Of a DNA stretch of 64,000 bases, positions 7,834 to 16,462 are shown one piece after another. Numbering within the stretch: position 1 is the stretch's first letter; each line of letters starts with the position of its first letter. The notes beneath the pieces are model-generated. The model searched no databases, was not told where the DNA came from, and saw only the letters and a program-made list of their open reading frames with translations. The position numbers and the translations under genes are program-made. Origin of the DNA: Bacillota bacterium (GTDB lineage: Bacteria; Bacillota; UBA4882; UBA8346); NCBI GenBank assembly GCA_023429995.1, contig JAEZCE010000077.1, positions 31,001-95,000 on the forward strand. The letters are read 5' to 3'.

Positions 7834-8454
7834 ATGAATGAAAAACCAAAACATTTAATTCGAGAAGACTTTTCCATGCTGGCTTTACTGACAATACCGA
7901 TTGCCGTAGCCGTAAATTTTGTTGGGTCACAGATCCATCATGTCCTGTCCCTACCGCTCTTTCTGGACACCATCGGCACATTTTTCGTGGCAATGCTTTG
8001 CGGACCTTGGGTCGGCGCCTTGACGGGCCTCATCGGCAACCTGGTGCTGGGCATCACCAATCCCAGCGCGATTCCGTTTGCAGTGACCAGTGTTGCGGTT
8101 GGCCTTACAGCGGGCTTCCTGGCGCGCGCCAAAATGTTTGACGGCTGGTGGAAACTGGTGATTACTATCATTGTGACATCGCTGGTATCCACGATTACCT
8201 CTGCGCCGATTGCCGTCTTGGTGTTCGGTGGGGTAACCAGCTCCGCAGATTCACTGTTTGCTGCAACCCTGATGGCTTCCGGCGTGAACATCTGGAAAGC
8301 TGTCATCGGCACCAGCCTGTTGTTTACCTGTATCGACAGAATCATCGCCATTATTGTCACCTGGTTAATCATTCGGGTGATTCCGGCCAGAACTCTGATT
8401 AAATATAGTCTGGGTAAAAATTACATCAAAAACTCCCACTCCAAGGTGGCGTAA
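7834..8454 (+). CDS. ECF transporter substrate-binding (S) component
   Basis: The 206-residue protein has about six hydrophobic segments with the small, glycine- and alanine-rich character of energy-coupling-factor S components. One segment reads MLCGPWVGALTGLIGNLVLGITNPSAIPF, a loop type seen in this group. It is followed by its own T component and two ATPases, so this is a dedicated (group I) ECF importer. Uridine phosphorylase directly downstream suggests a nucleoside substrate; that is inference from context only. A strong AGGGAGG site lies upstream of ATG 7834. Confidence 0.82.
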   Translation: MNEKPKHLIREDFSMLALLTIPIAVAVNFVGSQIHHVLSLPLFLDTIGTFFVAMLCGPWVGALTGLIGNLVLGITNPSAIPFAVTSVAVGLTAGFLARAKMFDGWWKLVITIIVTSLVSTITSAPIAVLVFGGVTSSADSLFAATLMASGVNIWKAVIGTSLLFTCIDRIIAIIVTWLIIRVIPARTLIKYSLGKNYIKNSHSKVA

Positions 8455-8472
8455 GCCGGAAGTAAAATGGCC

Positions 8473-8516
8473 GGCGCCGCCTTAGAGGCCCTGTGAAGGG
8501 TGAAAAAGGCGGCGCC
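8473..8516 (+). other. GC-rich 11-bp hairpin between S and T genes
   Basis: GGCGCCGCCTT (8473-8483) and AAGGCGGCGCC (8506-8516) form a perfect 11-bp stem with a 22-base loop and no T-tract. It lies just before the ribosome site of the T component. It could stabilise the upstream mRNA or lower downstream expression, giving unequal amounts of S and T/A subunits. Confidence 0.6.
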
Positions 8517-8533
8517 TATAAGGAGTCAAACAC

Positions 8534-9325
8534 ATGTACAGAGAAAGACTGAATATTGTTAAGAAAAATCCCCTTGCCGCATTGTATCCATCGGCAAAGG
8601 GGTGGATTGTCATCCTGTATTGCATATGCGTAGCCATTCTGGCAACCATACGGATGAACGGCTATGCGCTCTATCTGATTCCGTTTTTTATAACGATTCC
8701 GGTTCTTTTTGCCGTCAGCGGCATCTGGAAAAAATTCTTTACCTTATATAAAGGCATATTTATCTTTATCGCCTTTATATTTGTCGTGCAGACCCTGGTG
8801 ATTCGAAGCGATGTGGTCCTGTACCATTTCGGAATCATCAATATCTATCAGGAAGGTCTTCGACGTGCGATTTTCCTGTGTTTTATCATCCTAAACGTCT
8901 CCGGAATCCTTTTATGGTTCTTCCAGACGACTGAAACGAAGGAAATGACTTATGCCCTGGAAAGAATGGGCATCAGTTACAAAGCATCTTTTGTTTTTTT
9001 ATCGACCTTTCAGATGATTGAAGTTCTCGGAAAAAGTTCCAAGACCATTATGAATGCGCAAAGAGCGCGCGGCATTGAAACGGAGGGGAATTTATTGGTG
9101 CGTTGCAAAGCCTTTTTCCCGATGATTGTCCCTCTGGTGGTAGGCTCGATCATGAATACGGAGGAACGGGTATTAACCCTCGAATGCAAGGGATTCGACA
9201 CCCAATGCCCCAAAACGCGTTTGCTGGAGCTGAAAAAATCAGGAAATGAATGGAAAGCGATTGCGTTTTCCGCAATCGTAACGGCAGCCATATTGATTGG
9301 GAGGATTATGCTGTGGGTAATGTAG
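8534..9325 (+). CDS. ECF transporter transmembrane (T) component
   Basis: The 263-residue membrane protein belongs to the CbiQ/EcfT family. After several hydrophobic helices it carries AQRARGIE and LECKGFD, corresponding to the two Ala-Arg-Gly-type coupling motifs that contact the ATPases; the second is the variant C-K-G. An AAGGAG site precedes ATG 8534. It follows the S gene and overlaps the first ATPase gene by a few bases, consistent with a single operon. Confidence 0.88.
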   Translation: MYRERLNIVKKNPLAALYPSAKGWIVILYCICVAILATIRMNGYALYLIPFFITIPVLFAVSGIWKKFFTLYKGIFIFIAFIFVVQTLVIRSDVVLYHFGIINIYQEGLRRAIFLCFIILNVSGILLWFFQTTETKEMTYALERMGISYKASFVFLSTFQMIEVLGKSSKTIMNAQRARGIETEGNLLVRCKAFFPMIVPLVVGSIMNTEERVLTLECKGFDTQCPKTRLLELKKSGNEWKAIAFSAIVTAAILIGRIMLWVM

Positions 9326-10176
9326 TTGAATTTCAAAATGTAACATACACCTATCCTCTGTCCGGCAAACCGGCCATTAAAAATATGAATTTTCAAATCG
9401 AAGCAGGAAAATTTTACGGGATAATCGGCGAAAACGGTTCCGGAAAGACCACTCTTTGTTCGCTGATACGCGGTTTTGCGCCCAATTTTTATAAGGGCGA
9501 GTTGGAAGGGGAAGTCCTCGTGGACGGAAAGCCGACCTTAGAGTATGGTCCGGGGGAGCTTGCCTTGAAGATCGGATATGTATTTCAAAATCCCTTTAAT
9601 CAAATTAGCGGAGTCAAAGATACAGTCTTTGAAGAAGTGGCCTTTGGGCTCGAAAACTTCGGGGTACATCCCGACGAGATCGAGCAGCGCGTTGCCGATG
9701 TGATGGAAATGACGGATATAACGGCTATCGCGTTTAAAAATCCCTTTGAGCTATCAGGCGGGCAGCAGCAGCGCGTGGCGCTTGCATCCACCATCGTGCT
9801 AAAGCCGGATATCCTGGTAATCGATGAACCCACTTCCCAATTGGATCCGGAAGGGACCGAAAGTGTCTTTAAAATTATCAGTGAGATGAAAAGCGAGCGC
9901 AAAACCATCCTGTTGGTGGAACACAAAGTGGATCTGATCGCGGAATACGCCGATGAGATTCTGGTTCTCAAAGACGGTGAATTGATAAAAGCAGGACCCA
10001 AACAGGGTATTTTATCGGACATATCTCTTCTGGAAAAAAATGTCCAGCTCCCTCAAATGGCAATCCTGGGCCATGCCTTACGGGAACAGGGAATGGTGTT
10101 CGATGAGATACCGATCACCGAAAGCCAGGCCGTAGAGGTTGTCAAGAGTCTTCTTGCAAAAGGAGGAAAACTTTAA
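9313..10176 (+). CDS. ECF transporter ATPase (A component)
   Basis: The protein has a canonical ABC ATPase layout: Walker A GENGSGKTTL, Q-loop YVFQNPFNQ, signature LSGGQQQRVAL, Walker B ILVIDEPTSQLD and switch His in LLVEHK. The start was placed at GTG 9313, with GGGAGG 8 bases upstream, so the gene overlaps the end of the T component. Upstream in-frame starts would lie inside that gene. It pairs with the second ATPase to drive the importer. Confidence 0.92.
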   Translation: MGNVVEFQNVTYTYPLSGKPAIKNMNFQIEAGKFYGIIGENGSGKTTLCSLIRGFAPNFYKGELEGEVLVDGKPTLEYGPGELALKIGYVFQNPFNQISGVKDTVFEEVAFGLENFGVHPDEIEQRVADVMEMTDITAIAFKNPFELSGGQQQRVALASTIVLKPDILVIDEPTSQLDPEGTESVFKIISEMKSERKTILLVEHKVDLIAEYADEILVLKDGELIKAGPKQGILSDISLLEKNVQLPQMAILGHALREQGMVFDEIPITESQAVEVVKSLLAKGGKL

Positions 10177-10997
10177 TGGCCCATATCACACTGGATCACG
10201 TCAGTTATGAATACCCCGGCGGCTTTTTGGCCGTGGACGATATCAGCATGGAGATAGAAAAGGGTGAAAGCATTGCCATCATCGGCCAGAATGGGGCCGG
10301 AAAAACCACAACCGTCAAAATGCTCAACGGCCTTTTACGCCCTACCAAGGGGAATGTGATCATCGGCGATATGAACAGCAAAGATTATACCATTGCCCAG
10401 ATGAGCCGGTCCGTTGGGTATGTATTTCAGAACCCGGATGACCAGATTTTCCATGCGACCATTGATGAAGAAGTCGCTTTCGGTACCAAGGTGCTGAACA
10501 AAACAGCGGAAGAGACCAGAAAACTGGTGGACTATGCTCTGGAAATTACCAATCTGACTCAATTCAAAGATGAAAACCCATTTAACCTTCCTTTTTCAAT
10601 GAGGAAATTTATCTCCATCGCCGCGATCATCGCCATGGACACGCAGGTGATGATTTTTGACGAACCCACGGCCGGCCAGGACAGGTCAGGAAACCTCCGG
10701 CTTTCTTCAATACTGGAGCATTTGCATACCCGGGGCAAAACCTTGGTGACGATTTCCCATGACATGGAATTTGTGGTGAAGAACTTTAAACGCGTGGTGG
10801 TTATGGCCAACAAAAAGATCGTCACCAGCGGCTCTCCATCGGAAATATTTTGGAATTTTGAGGCGCTGGAGGAAGCCATGCTCAAACAGCCTTATGTCAG
10901 CCGACTCTGCAGAACGCTGAACCTGGGTGAGGGAATTGTCACCATGGAGGAAACCGTACAGGCAATCCGCAAATCGCTCAATGGAGGAACAACCTAA
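10176..10997 (+). CDS. ECF transporter ATPase (A' component) with a non-canonical signature motif
   Basis: The 273-residue ABC ATPase begins in a TAATG overlap with the first ATPase gene. Walker A is GQNGAGKTTT, the Q-loop region YVFQNPDDQIF, Walker B VMIFDEPTAGQD and the H-loop TISHD. Where LSGGQ should be, it reads FNLPFSMRKFISIA, so the signature sequence is lost. In a heterodimer with the first ATPase, one of the two composite ATP sites would therefore be degenerate. The C-terminal extension ends at LNGGTT. It is translationally coupled to uridine phosphorylase downstream. Confidence 0.9.
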   Translation: MAHITLDHVSYEYPGGFLAVDDISMEIEKGESIAIIGQNGAGKTTTVKMLNGLLRPTKGNVIIGDMNSKDYTIAQMSRSVGYVFQNPDDQIFHATIDEEVAFGTKVLNKTAEETRKLVDYALEITNLTQFKDENPFNLPFSMRKFISIAAIIAMDTQVMIFDEPTAGQDRSGNLRLSSILEHLHTRGKTLVTISHDMEFVVKNFKRVVVMANKKIVTSGSPSEIFWNFEALEEAMLKQPYVSRLCRTLNLGEGIVTMEETVQAIRKSLNGGTT

Positions 10998-11023
10998 TGA
11001 TTCAACCTGGAGGAACAGCTAAA

Positions 11024-11794
11024 ATGGCAGAACAATTAACGCACCACTTGAAATGCGCTCAAGGCGACGTTGGCAGATATGTAATCCTTCCCGGAGACCC
11101 TGGCCGCGTACCCAAAATCGCGGCTTATCTGGATAACGCCGTACATATCAAAACGTACCGGGAATTTGTCACTTATACCGGCACGCTGGAGGGGGTAAAA
11201 GTTAGTGTCACTTCGACGGGGATCGGCGGGCCGTCCGCTTCGATTGCCATGGAGGAATTGGTTCAGCTTGGCGCCGACACTTTTATCCGCGTCGGGACCT
11301 GCGGCGGCATCGATAACAGCCTTTTGCCGGGAGACCTGATTATTCCTACCGGCGCCATCCGTAAAGAGGGTACCGGCCGCGAATACGTTCCCATTGAATA
11401 TCCCGCCGTGGCCAATTACGCCTTGGTGCGTGAATTGGATGATGCGGCCACCCGCCTTGGAAAGCGTCGCCATCTCGGCGTCGTGGAATGCAAGGATTCC
11501 TATTACGGCCAGCACGACCCCGACCGCATGCCCATAAGCTACGAGCTTCACCAGAAATGGGAAGCATGGAAAAAGGCCGGCGCGTTAGGCTCGGAAATGG
11601 AGTCGGCCACCCTCTTCATCGTTGCCACCACTCTCCGCGTCCGATGCGCTACCGTGCTTTTACTTTGCCGTAACCGTGAGCGGGAAGCGCTTCTGAAAAC
11701 CGGGGAAGTCAGCACCTGGGAAACGGCGCCGGCGATCGAAACCGCGATTGAAGCATTGCGCAGCCTGATAATAAAAGAGAAGTCCAAAGCATAA
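11024..11794 (+). CDS. udp: Uridine phosphorylase
   Basis: The protein belongs to the nucleoside phosphorylase family and resembles enterobacterial Udp: VILPGDPGRV (phosphate site), YREFVTYTGTLEG, TGIGGPSASIAMEELVQLGADTFIRVGTCGGI, and GSEMESATLF (ribose-binding Glu/Met/Glu). The enzyme splits uridine, and often deoxyuridine, with phosphate into uracil and pentose 1-phosphate. GGAGGA lies 9 bases before ATG 11024; an ATG at 10997 overlapping the preceding stop also has a ribosome site and would add 9 residues. Co-transcription with the ECF importer is the main reason to predict nucleoside uptake. Confidence 0.88.
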   Translation: MAEQLTHHLKCAQGDVGRYVILPGDPGRVPKIAAYLDNAVHIKTYREFVTYTGTLEGVKVSVTSTGIGGPSASIAMEELVQLGADTFIRVGTCGGIDNSLLPGDLIIPTGAIRKEGTGREYVPIEYPAVANYALVRELDDAATRLGKRRHLGVVECKDSYYGQHDPDRMPISYELHQKWEAWKKAGALGSEMESATLFIVATTLRVRCATVLLLCRNREREALLKTGEVSTWETAPAIETAIEALRSLIIKEKSKA

Positions 11795-11822
11795 ACCTTT
11801 AGTTCGGTGATAACAAAGAGCA

Positions 11823-11870
11823 GAGGCTGTCGTAAAAGAAACACTTTTGCGACAGCCTCCGCCTTTTTGT
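11823..11870 (+). terminator. Rho-independent terminator after udp
   Basis: GAGGCTGTCGTAAAAG (11823-11838) pairs with CTTTTGCGACAGCCTC (11844-11859) in a 16-bp stem with one mismatch, followed by a T-rich tail. It lies between convergent udp and deoB and may serve both. Confidence 0.85.
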
Positions 11871-11878
11871 TCTTTGTC

Positions 11879-13054
11879 TTACCGGGTTTCCCGAAGAAAT
11901 TTGAACAGGCGGGAGGTTCCATACACCTGGGGCGTGAGGCCAAAATATTCAAGGATGGTCGCGGCAATATCACCGAAGGTGGGGAGGGCGCCCAGATTGA
12001 CCCCGGGTTTCACATTCGGCCCCGCGATTACCCACGGCGTGCATTCCCGTGAATGATCCGTTGACGGCGTCGAAGGATCACATCCATGATCGGCGGTGAT
12101 CATGACCAGGTCGTCCTTTCTTAGGCCAGAGAGAATTTTCGGGAGTTTTTCGTCAAAAAGCGTCAGGGCTTTCGCGTAGCCGTCGACATCGTTTCTGTGC
12201 CCATACAGCATGTCGAAATCCACCAGATTGGTGAAGCACAGTCCGTCAAAGTCGCGCTGGGTCAGCCTGATGGTATCTTCGATTCCCTGGGTATTGCCAG
12301 AGGTCCGCATATATTCGCTGATGCCGCGGCCGGCAAAAATATCGTAAATTTTTCCCACGGCGATCACGTCTTTTTCCGCCGCCAGGAGTTGGTCCAACAT
12401 GGTAGGGGCAGGCGGTTCCAGGGAAAAGTCGTGCCGGTTGGAGGTACGAAGGAAATTTGGATACCGGCCCGTAAAGGGGCGGGCGATCACTCGGCCGACC
12501 GCATGAGTTCCTTTTAAGATTTCCCTGGCATCACGGCAATAGCGGTAAAGCTCTTCGGGAGAGACGACCTCTTCGTGGGCGGCGATCTGAAAGACGCTGT
12601 CGGCAGAAGTGTATACTATCAATGCGCCGGTCTTGATGTGTTCTTGGCCATAGTCGCGGATGACGTCGGTGCCCGAGTAAGGTTTGTTGCACAGTACGCC
12701 GCGGTCCGTCCGGCGCGAAAATTCGTCCAGCACTTCCCGGGGGAACCCGTTGGGATAGGTCGGCAGCGGACGGGGAGAATTGATACCGGCGATTTCCCAG
12801 TGGCCGATGGTTGTATCCTTGCCTTTCGAATGTTCAATCATGCGGGCAAAAGCCCCTTGGGGCGCCTTCTCGGCAGGGCGGCAGTCAACGCCGTCAATAT
12901 TAAAAAGGCCCAGTCTGCTCATATTGGGCATATTGAAGTAAGGACTTTGGGAAGCGGCGGCGAGGGTATCGCTTCCGGCATCCCCATATTCGGCGGCGTC
13001 GGGCCCATTACCGATCCCGCAGCTATCAAGGACAATTAAAAAAATCCTTCTCAT
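11879..13054 (-). CDS. deoB: Phosphopentomutase
   Basis: The 391-residue protein of the alkaline-phosphatase superfamily starts MRRIFLIVLDSCGIGNGPDA with the metal-binding Asp and nucleophile region. It contains DTTIGHWEIAGI, CNKPYSGTDVIRDYG, VDFDMLYGHRNDVDGYA and the metal ligands in MITADHGCDPSTPSTDHSRE. It converts ribose or deoxyribose 1-phosphate to the 5-phosphate, the step after nucleoside phosphorolysis. Length is normal and all metal motifs are present. It is transcribed towards udp and divergently from the Crp/Fnr gene. Upstream on the minus strand a -10 TATAAT (13100-13095) with a weak TTTCCG -35 and a GGAG site are visible. Confidence 0.95.
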   Translation of the reverse strand: MRRIFLIVLDSCGIGNGPDAAEYGDAGSDTLAAASQSPYFNMPNMSRLGLFNIDGVDCRPAEKAPQGAFARMIEHSKGKDTTIGHWEIAGINSPRPLPTYPNGFPREVLDEFSRRTDRGVLCNKPYSGTDVIRDYGQEHIKTGALIVYTSADSVFQIAAHEEVVSPEELYRYCRDAREILKGTHAVGRVIARPFTGRYPNFLRTSNRHDFSLEPPAPTMLDQLLAAEKDVIAVGKIYDIFAGRGISEYMRTSGNTQGIEDTIRLTQRDFDGLCFTNLVDFDMLYGHRNDVDGYAKALTLFDEKLPKILSGLRKDDLVMITADHGCDPSTPSTDHSRECTPWVIAGPNVKPGVNLGALPTFGDIAATILEYFGLTPQVYGTSRLFKFLRETR

Positions 13055-13238
13055 GATGGTAGCATCCTTTCTTGATCTCCTGTATTATCCCTCTATTATA
13101 GCTTGGACATTTGCAGCCGGAAAGGACAAGTGTACCAAAGTTTCGGTTTTTTAGAATATCGCCGGAAATTTTTTTAGAAGTGGACAGTTGACCTTGCCCG
13201 AATTTAGCGGATGAATTATCTTGAAGAGGAGGATTTCC

Positions 13239-13979
13239 ATGGCTGACATTGTGTCAGATCTACAGTCCCTGGAGGAATCGGTGCGGGAAGAACTCTTAAG
13301 TCTGTTTCTTACCATGCCGGACAACCTTCGCCAATGCTGCCCCCTCCGCAACCTGAAAAAAGGCAGCATTCTCGCAGGTCCGTTGGACCCCAGCAATTTT
13401 GTATACGTGCTGATCCGCGGAAGCATCCGGACGGAGAATCGGGATTTGTCGGGAAACATTTTTGTGGTTGCCGACTTCACGGCCCCCGCGCTGTTCGGTG
13501 AATTCGAATTGATTGCCGGCTGCCCCTTTTACCGGGGGACGCTAATCGCTACGACGGATTGCCAGATCATAGCCATTGAACGGAAATCCTATCTTGACTG
13601 GGTCCAGGGAAATGGGGAAGTGCTTTTTCAGAGGGCCCGCGCGGTAACCCGCCAGCTACTGGAGCAGTGCAGCAAAGAGAGAAATTTTCTGTTGCAGCGT
13701 GGAACGGGAAGATTGATGCTCCTGCTGTGCCGGTACTATGAGCGGAATGCAAAAGGGGGAACCGTGCGTATTTGCGCCACCAGACAGGAAATAGCGGACG
13801 AAATCGGTACCAGTGTGAAAACCGTCAGCCGGGGACTTCAGCGCCTTAGCGAACGGGGACTGATACACCTTCAGGGCCGCGGAATCGCTATTTTCAGCGA
13901 AGATTATCAAAGTCTTCGGACACTGGTGGAAAAAGAACTCCTTTCCAATCCCTTTGAGAACGGAACTTTGGATTTTTAG
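13239..13979 (+). CDS. Crp/Fnr family transcriptional regulator
   Basis: The 246-residue protein has an N-terminal cyclic-nucleotide-binding-type beta-roll (GSILAGPLDPSNFVYVLIRGSIRTE, FGEFELIAG) and a C-terminal winged helix (TRQEIADEIGTSVKTVSRGLQRLSERGLIHLQGRGIAIF). No Fnr-type N-terminal cysteine cluster is present, so direct oxygen sensing by iron-sulfur is not indicated. Start ATG 13239 follows GAGGAGG. It lies 38 bases before yjjI and is probably co-transcribed with it, a likely local regulator of the glycyl-radical pair. Confidence 0.9.
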   Translation: MADIVSDLQSLEESVREELLSLFLTMPDNLRQCCPLRNLKKGSILAGPLDPSNFVYVLIRGSIRTENRDLSGNIFVVADFTAPALFGEFELIAGCPFYRGTLIATTDCQIIAIERKSYLDWVQGNGEVLFQRARAVTRQLLEQCSKERNFLLQRGTGRLMLLLCRYYERNAKGGTVRICATRQEIADEIGTSVKTVSRGLQRLSERGLIHLQGRGIAIFSEDYQSLRTLVEKELLSNPFENGTLDF

Positions 13980-14017
13980 ATTAATGTAGAACAATGAATA
14001 AGAGAAGGAGTACAAAA

Positions 14018-15514
14018 ATGGACCAGGTAATGGATCTGATAACGGCGCAACATCTCACCTACGATCAAAAGCTGTTACAACTGGCGCAAGCTGCGGAAAA
14101 TTCCGTAAATCCGCTGCAGGTTTCGGAGAAATTTCAGTATTATTTTAACAAAGGCGTCCTTTGCGATATGAACGAGGGGAAGGCCCCGTATAGGCCACGC
14201 TACATTCTGGCGGATTTCCAGAAATTTGTCCAAAACGGCAGTGAATTTATGCGTTTAAATCCGCCGCAGGATCTGGACGACCTGCTGACTTCCCTGTCTA
14301 TCCTGTATAGCCATATCCCTTCCGTGACAGGCCGCCCGGTATATGTAGGCAACCTGGACAAACTGATCGAACCATTTTTGGAGGGAATCTCCGAGCAAGA
14401 GGCCTCCAAAAAGCTGAAACATTTTCTGAATTTCATTGACCGCACCGTGGCCAACGGGTACTGTCACGCCAACCTGGGCCCGGAAGCAACCCGCGCCGGC
14501 CGGCTTATCCTGGAAGCGGAGCAAGAGTTACAAAATGCCGTTCCTAATTTCACTTTGAAATACGACCCTCATATAACACCGGACGATTTTGGCGAACAGG
14601 CTATCTTGACCGCGCTTTCCTGCGCAAACCCGGCTTTTTGCAATCACCGTCTACATAAGAAGACGTACAGCGGCGGCTATGGCATTGCCAGTTGTTTTAA
14701 TATCTTGCCGGTAGGGGGCGGTGGGTATTGCTTGTCCCGGGTAGTCCTGCCGCGATTGGCCGACCTTGCTTCCGGTACCGATCAGTTTATGAAGGAGCTT
14801 TTGCCCGAGGCCCTGCAGGCGCTGGGAGAATATATGAATGAACGGGTCCGCTTTATGGTGGAAACATCTCATTTCTTTGACACTTCCTTTCTGGTAAAAG
14901 AAGGCCTGGTGGACTCGGAACGGTTCGTGGGCATGTTCGGAGTAGCCGGATTATGTGAATGTGTAAACACACTGCTCAAGAACAACGGCGGGTTCCACTA
15001 TGGCCGTGACGAAGCAGCCAATGATCTCGGTGATCGCATCATGGAGGAAATACAGAATTTTGTAAGCAGTTTTCCGGCCGTATATTCGAAATTGACCGGC
15101 AACCGTTATCTCCTCCACGCCCAGGCTGGGCTGGCGCCTCAAAAGGGAGTGACTCCCGGCGTCCGTATCGTAGTCGGCGACGAACCGGGTAATTTAATGG
15201 ATCATATTCGCCACAGTGCGCGGTTCCACCGCTTCTTCCCCACCGGAGTCTCTGATATTTTTCCGGTCGACTCCACGGCGCGCGACAATCCTGCCGCTAT
15301 TTTGGACCTGGTGAAAGGGGCCTTTGCCATGGATGATAAATATTTAAGCTTCTATACCGCGGATAGTGACTTGATTCGGATCACTGGCTATCTGGCCAAG
15401 CGGAGTGAAATGGAAAAATTCAGTCAAGGCATCCCGGTATTGCAGGATACTTCCCATGGGGCGGTAAAAAATTATCTCAATAACCATGCTGCCGACAGAA
15501 AGGTGCGCTTTTAA
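14018..15514 (+). CDS. yjjI: YjjI-family glycyl radical protein
   Basis: The 498-residue protein matches the YjjI family of glycyl-radical-type proteins (KFQYYFNKGVLCDMNEGKAPYRPRYILADF, and the HPSVTGRPVYVGN-like SHIPSVTGRPVYVGNLD segment). Near the C-terminus DLIRITGYLAKRSE fits the conserved radical-glycine context (R-I-x-G-Y). A candidate thiyl cysteine lies in GIASCFNILPVGGGGYC, but I cannot say which Cys acts. The substrate is unknown. In Escherichia coli yjjI-yjjW sits beside deoCABD, and here it is beside deoB, udp and a nucleoside-type importer. The gene is preceded by AGAAGGAG and its stop overlaps the activase start. Confidence 0.88.
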   Translation: MDQVMDLITAQHLTYDQKLLQLAQAAENSVNPLQVSEKFQYYFNKGVLCDMNEGKAPYRPRYILADFQKFVQNGSEFMRLNPPQDLDDLLTSLSILYSHIPSVTGRPVYVGNLDKLIEPFLEGISEQEASKKLKHFLNFIDRTVANGYCHANLGPEATRAGRLILEAEQELQNAVPNFTLKYDPHITPDDFGEQAILTALSCANPAFCNHRLHKKTYSGGYGIASCFNILPVGGGGYCLSRVVLPRLADLASGTDQFMKELLPEALQALGEYMNERVRFMVETSHFFDTSFLVKEGLVDSERFVGMFGVAGLCECVNTLLKNNGGFHYGRDEAANDLGDRIMEEIQNFVSSFPAVYSKLTGNRYLLHAQAGLAPQKGVTPGVRIVVGDEPGNLMDHIRHSARFHRFFPTGVSDIFPVDSTARDNPAAILDLVKGAFAMDDKYLSFYTADSDLIRITGYLAKRSEMEKFSQGIPVLQDTSHGAVKNYLNNHAADRKVRF

Positions 15515-16350
15515 TGGCCCGCGCCCCGGTGAACAAAATCATTCCTTTCAGTATGGTTGACGGTCCGGGAAGCAGGACTTCCGTTTTTCTGCAGGGCTGC
15601 AATATTCACTGCGCTTACTGCCATAATCCCGAGACTCAGCAATTGTGTTGCAATTGCCTGACTTGTGTCACCGGTTGTCCTGCAAAAGCCCTTTCCGTGC
15701 AGAACGGCCAAGTGGTGTGGGAGGAGCAAAAATGCGTATCCTGCGATCATTGCCTTAAGATTTGTCCGCACTGCGCTTCGCCGCGCGTTCGGATGCTCGA
15801 TGCCCAGGAAGTCTTCAGGCGTGTAAAAGAAAATATCCCCTTTATCCGCGGCATCACGGTATCCGGAGGGGAATGTATGCTGTACCCGGAATTTTTAGGG
15901 GAGCTTTTTACCCGGGTGAAAAGAGCGGGACTGACTGCCTTGATCGACACCAACGGCACCCTGGATTTTCGCTCCTACCCTCAGCTAACCCGTTTGTGCG
16001 ACGGGGTGATGCTGGATGTAAAGAGTTGGGATCCGCAGACTTTTTCCGCGCTGACCGGGACAGGCAATGAAGTCGTCAAAGGAAACCTCCGCTATCTGGC
16101 GGCTGAAAACCGTCTGGCGGAAATCCGGATCGTCTGTTTGGATGAGTGGGTTGATGCTGAAGCCGTCATTAACGGCGTTGCCAAAACCCTTGGCGAAAAA
16201 ACCGCCCTGCAAAATCTCCGGCTGATCTCTTTCCGTCCTTTGGGTGTACGTGGCGTTCTCGAAAACACGCCGCCCCCATCCGAAGGCAGAATGCAGCAAC
16301 TACGGGAGCTGGCCGAAAAGTGCGGCTTCCGAAAAATCCGGATTACCTGA
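15514..16350 (+). CDS. yjjW: YjjW-family glycyl-radical-enzyme activase (radical SAM)
   Basis: The 278-residue protein has the activase opening IPFSMVDGPGSRTSVFLQGCNIHCAYCHNPE with CxxxCxxC at Cys29, Cys33 and Cys36. Then follow two ferredoxin-like cysteine clusters (CCNCLTCVTGCPAKAL, CVSCDHCLKICPH) typical of the longer activases. A GITVSGGECMLYPEF segment is the SAM-site GGE motif. It would generate the glycyl radical on YjjI. The start codon overlaps the yjjI stop (TAATG), so the two are coupled. Confidence 0.92.
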   Translation: MARAPVNKIIPFSMVDGPGSRTSVFLQGCNIHCAYCHNPETQQLCCNCLTCVTGCPAKALSVQNGQVVWEEQKCVSCDHCLKICPHCASPRVRMLDAQEVFRRVKENIPFIRGITVSGGECMLYPEFLGELFTRVKRAGLTALIDTNGTLDFRSYPQLTRLCDGVMLDVKSWDPQTFSALTGTGNEVVKGNLRYLAAENRLAEIRIVCLDEWVDAEAVINGVAKTLGEKTALQNLRLISFRPLGVRGVLENTPPPSEGRMQQLRELAEKCGFRKIRIT

Positions 16351-16399
16351 TCTGAAAACTTTCATTCTTTTCAATTCGAAACCTTTCATCCTGTAAATC

Positions 16400-16442
16400 C
16401 CGGATTAAGGCTGTTCCACAGTGGGGTCAATCCTTAATCCGG
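16400..16442. terminator. Inverted repeat between convergent yjjW and ger operon
   Basis: CCGGATTAAGG (16400-16410) and CCTTAATCCGG (16432-16442) are perfect 11-base inverted arms with a 21-base loop. There is no clear T-tract on either side. Its position between convergent units suggests a bidirectional transcription stop or mRNA 3'-end stabiliser. Confidence 0.55.
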
Positions 16443-16462
16443 TTCAATCGGAAAGCAAAAAA

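Noticed and set aside
11036..11551. 171-codon ORF antisense to udp
   Set aside because: Opposite-strand shadow caused by codon bias of udp.
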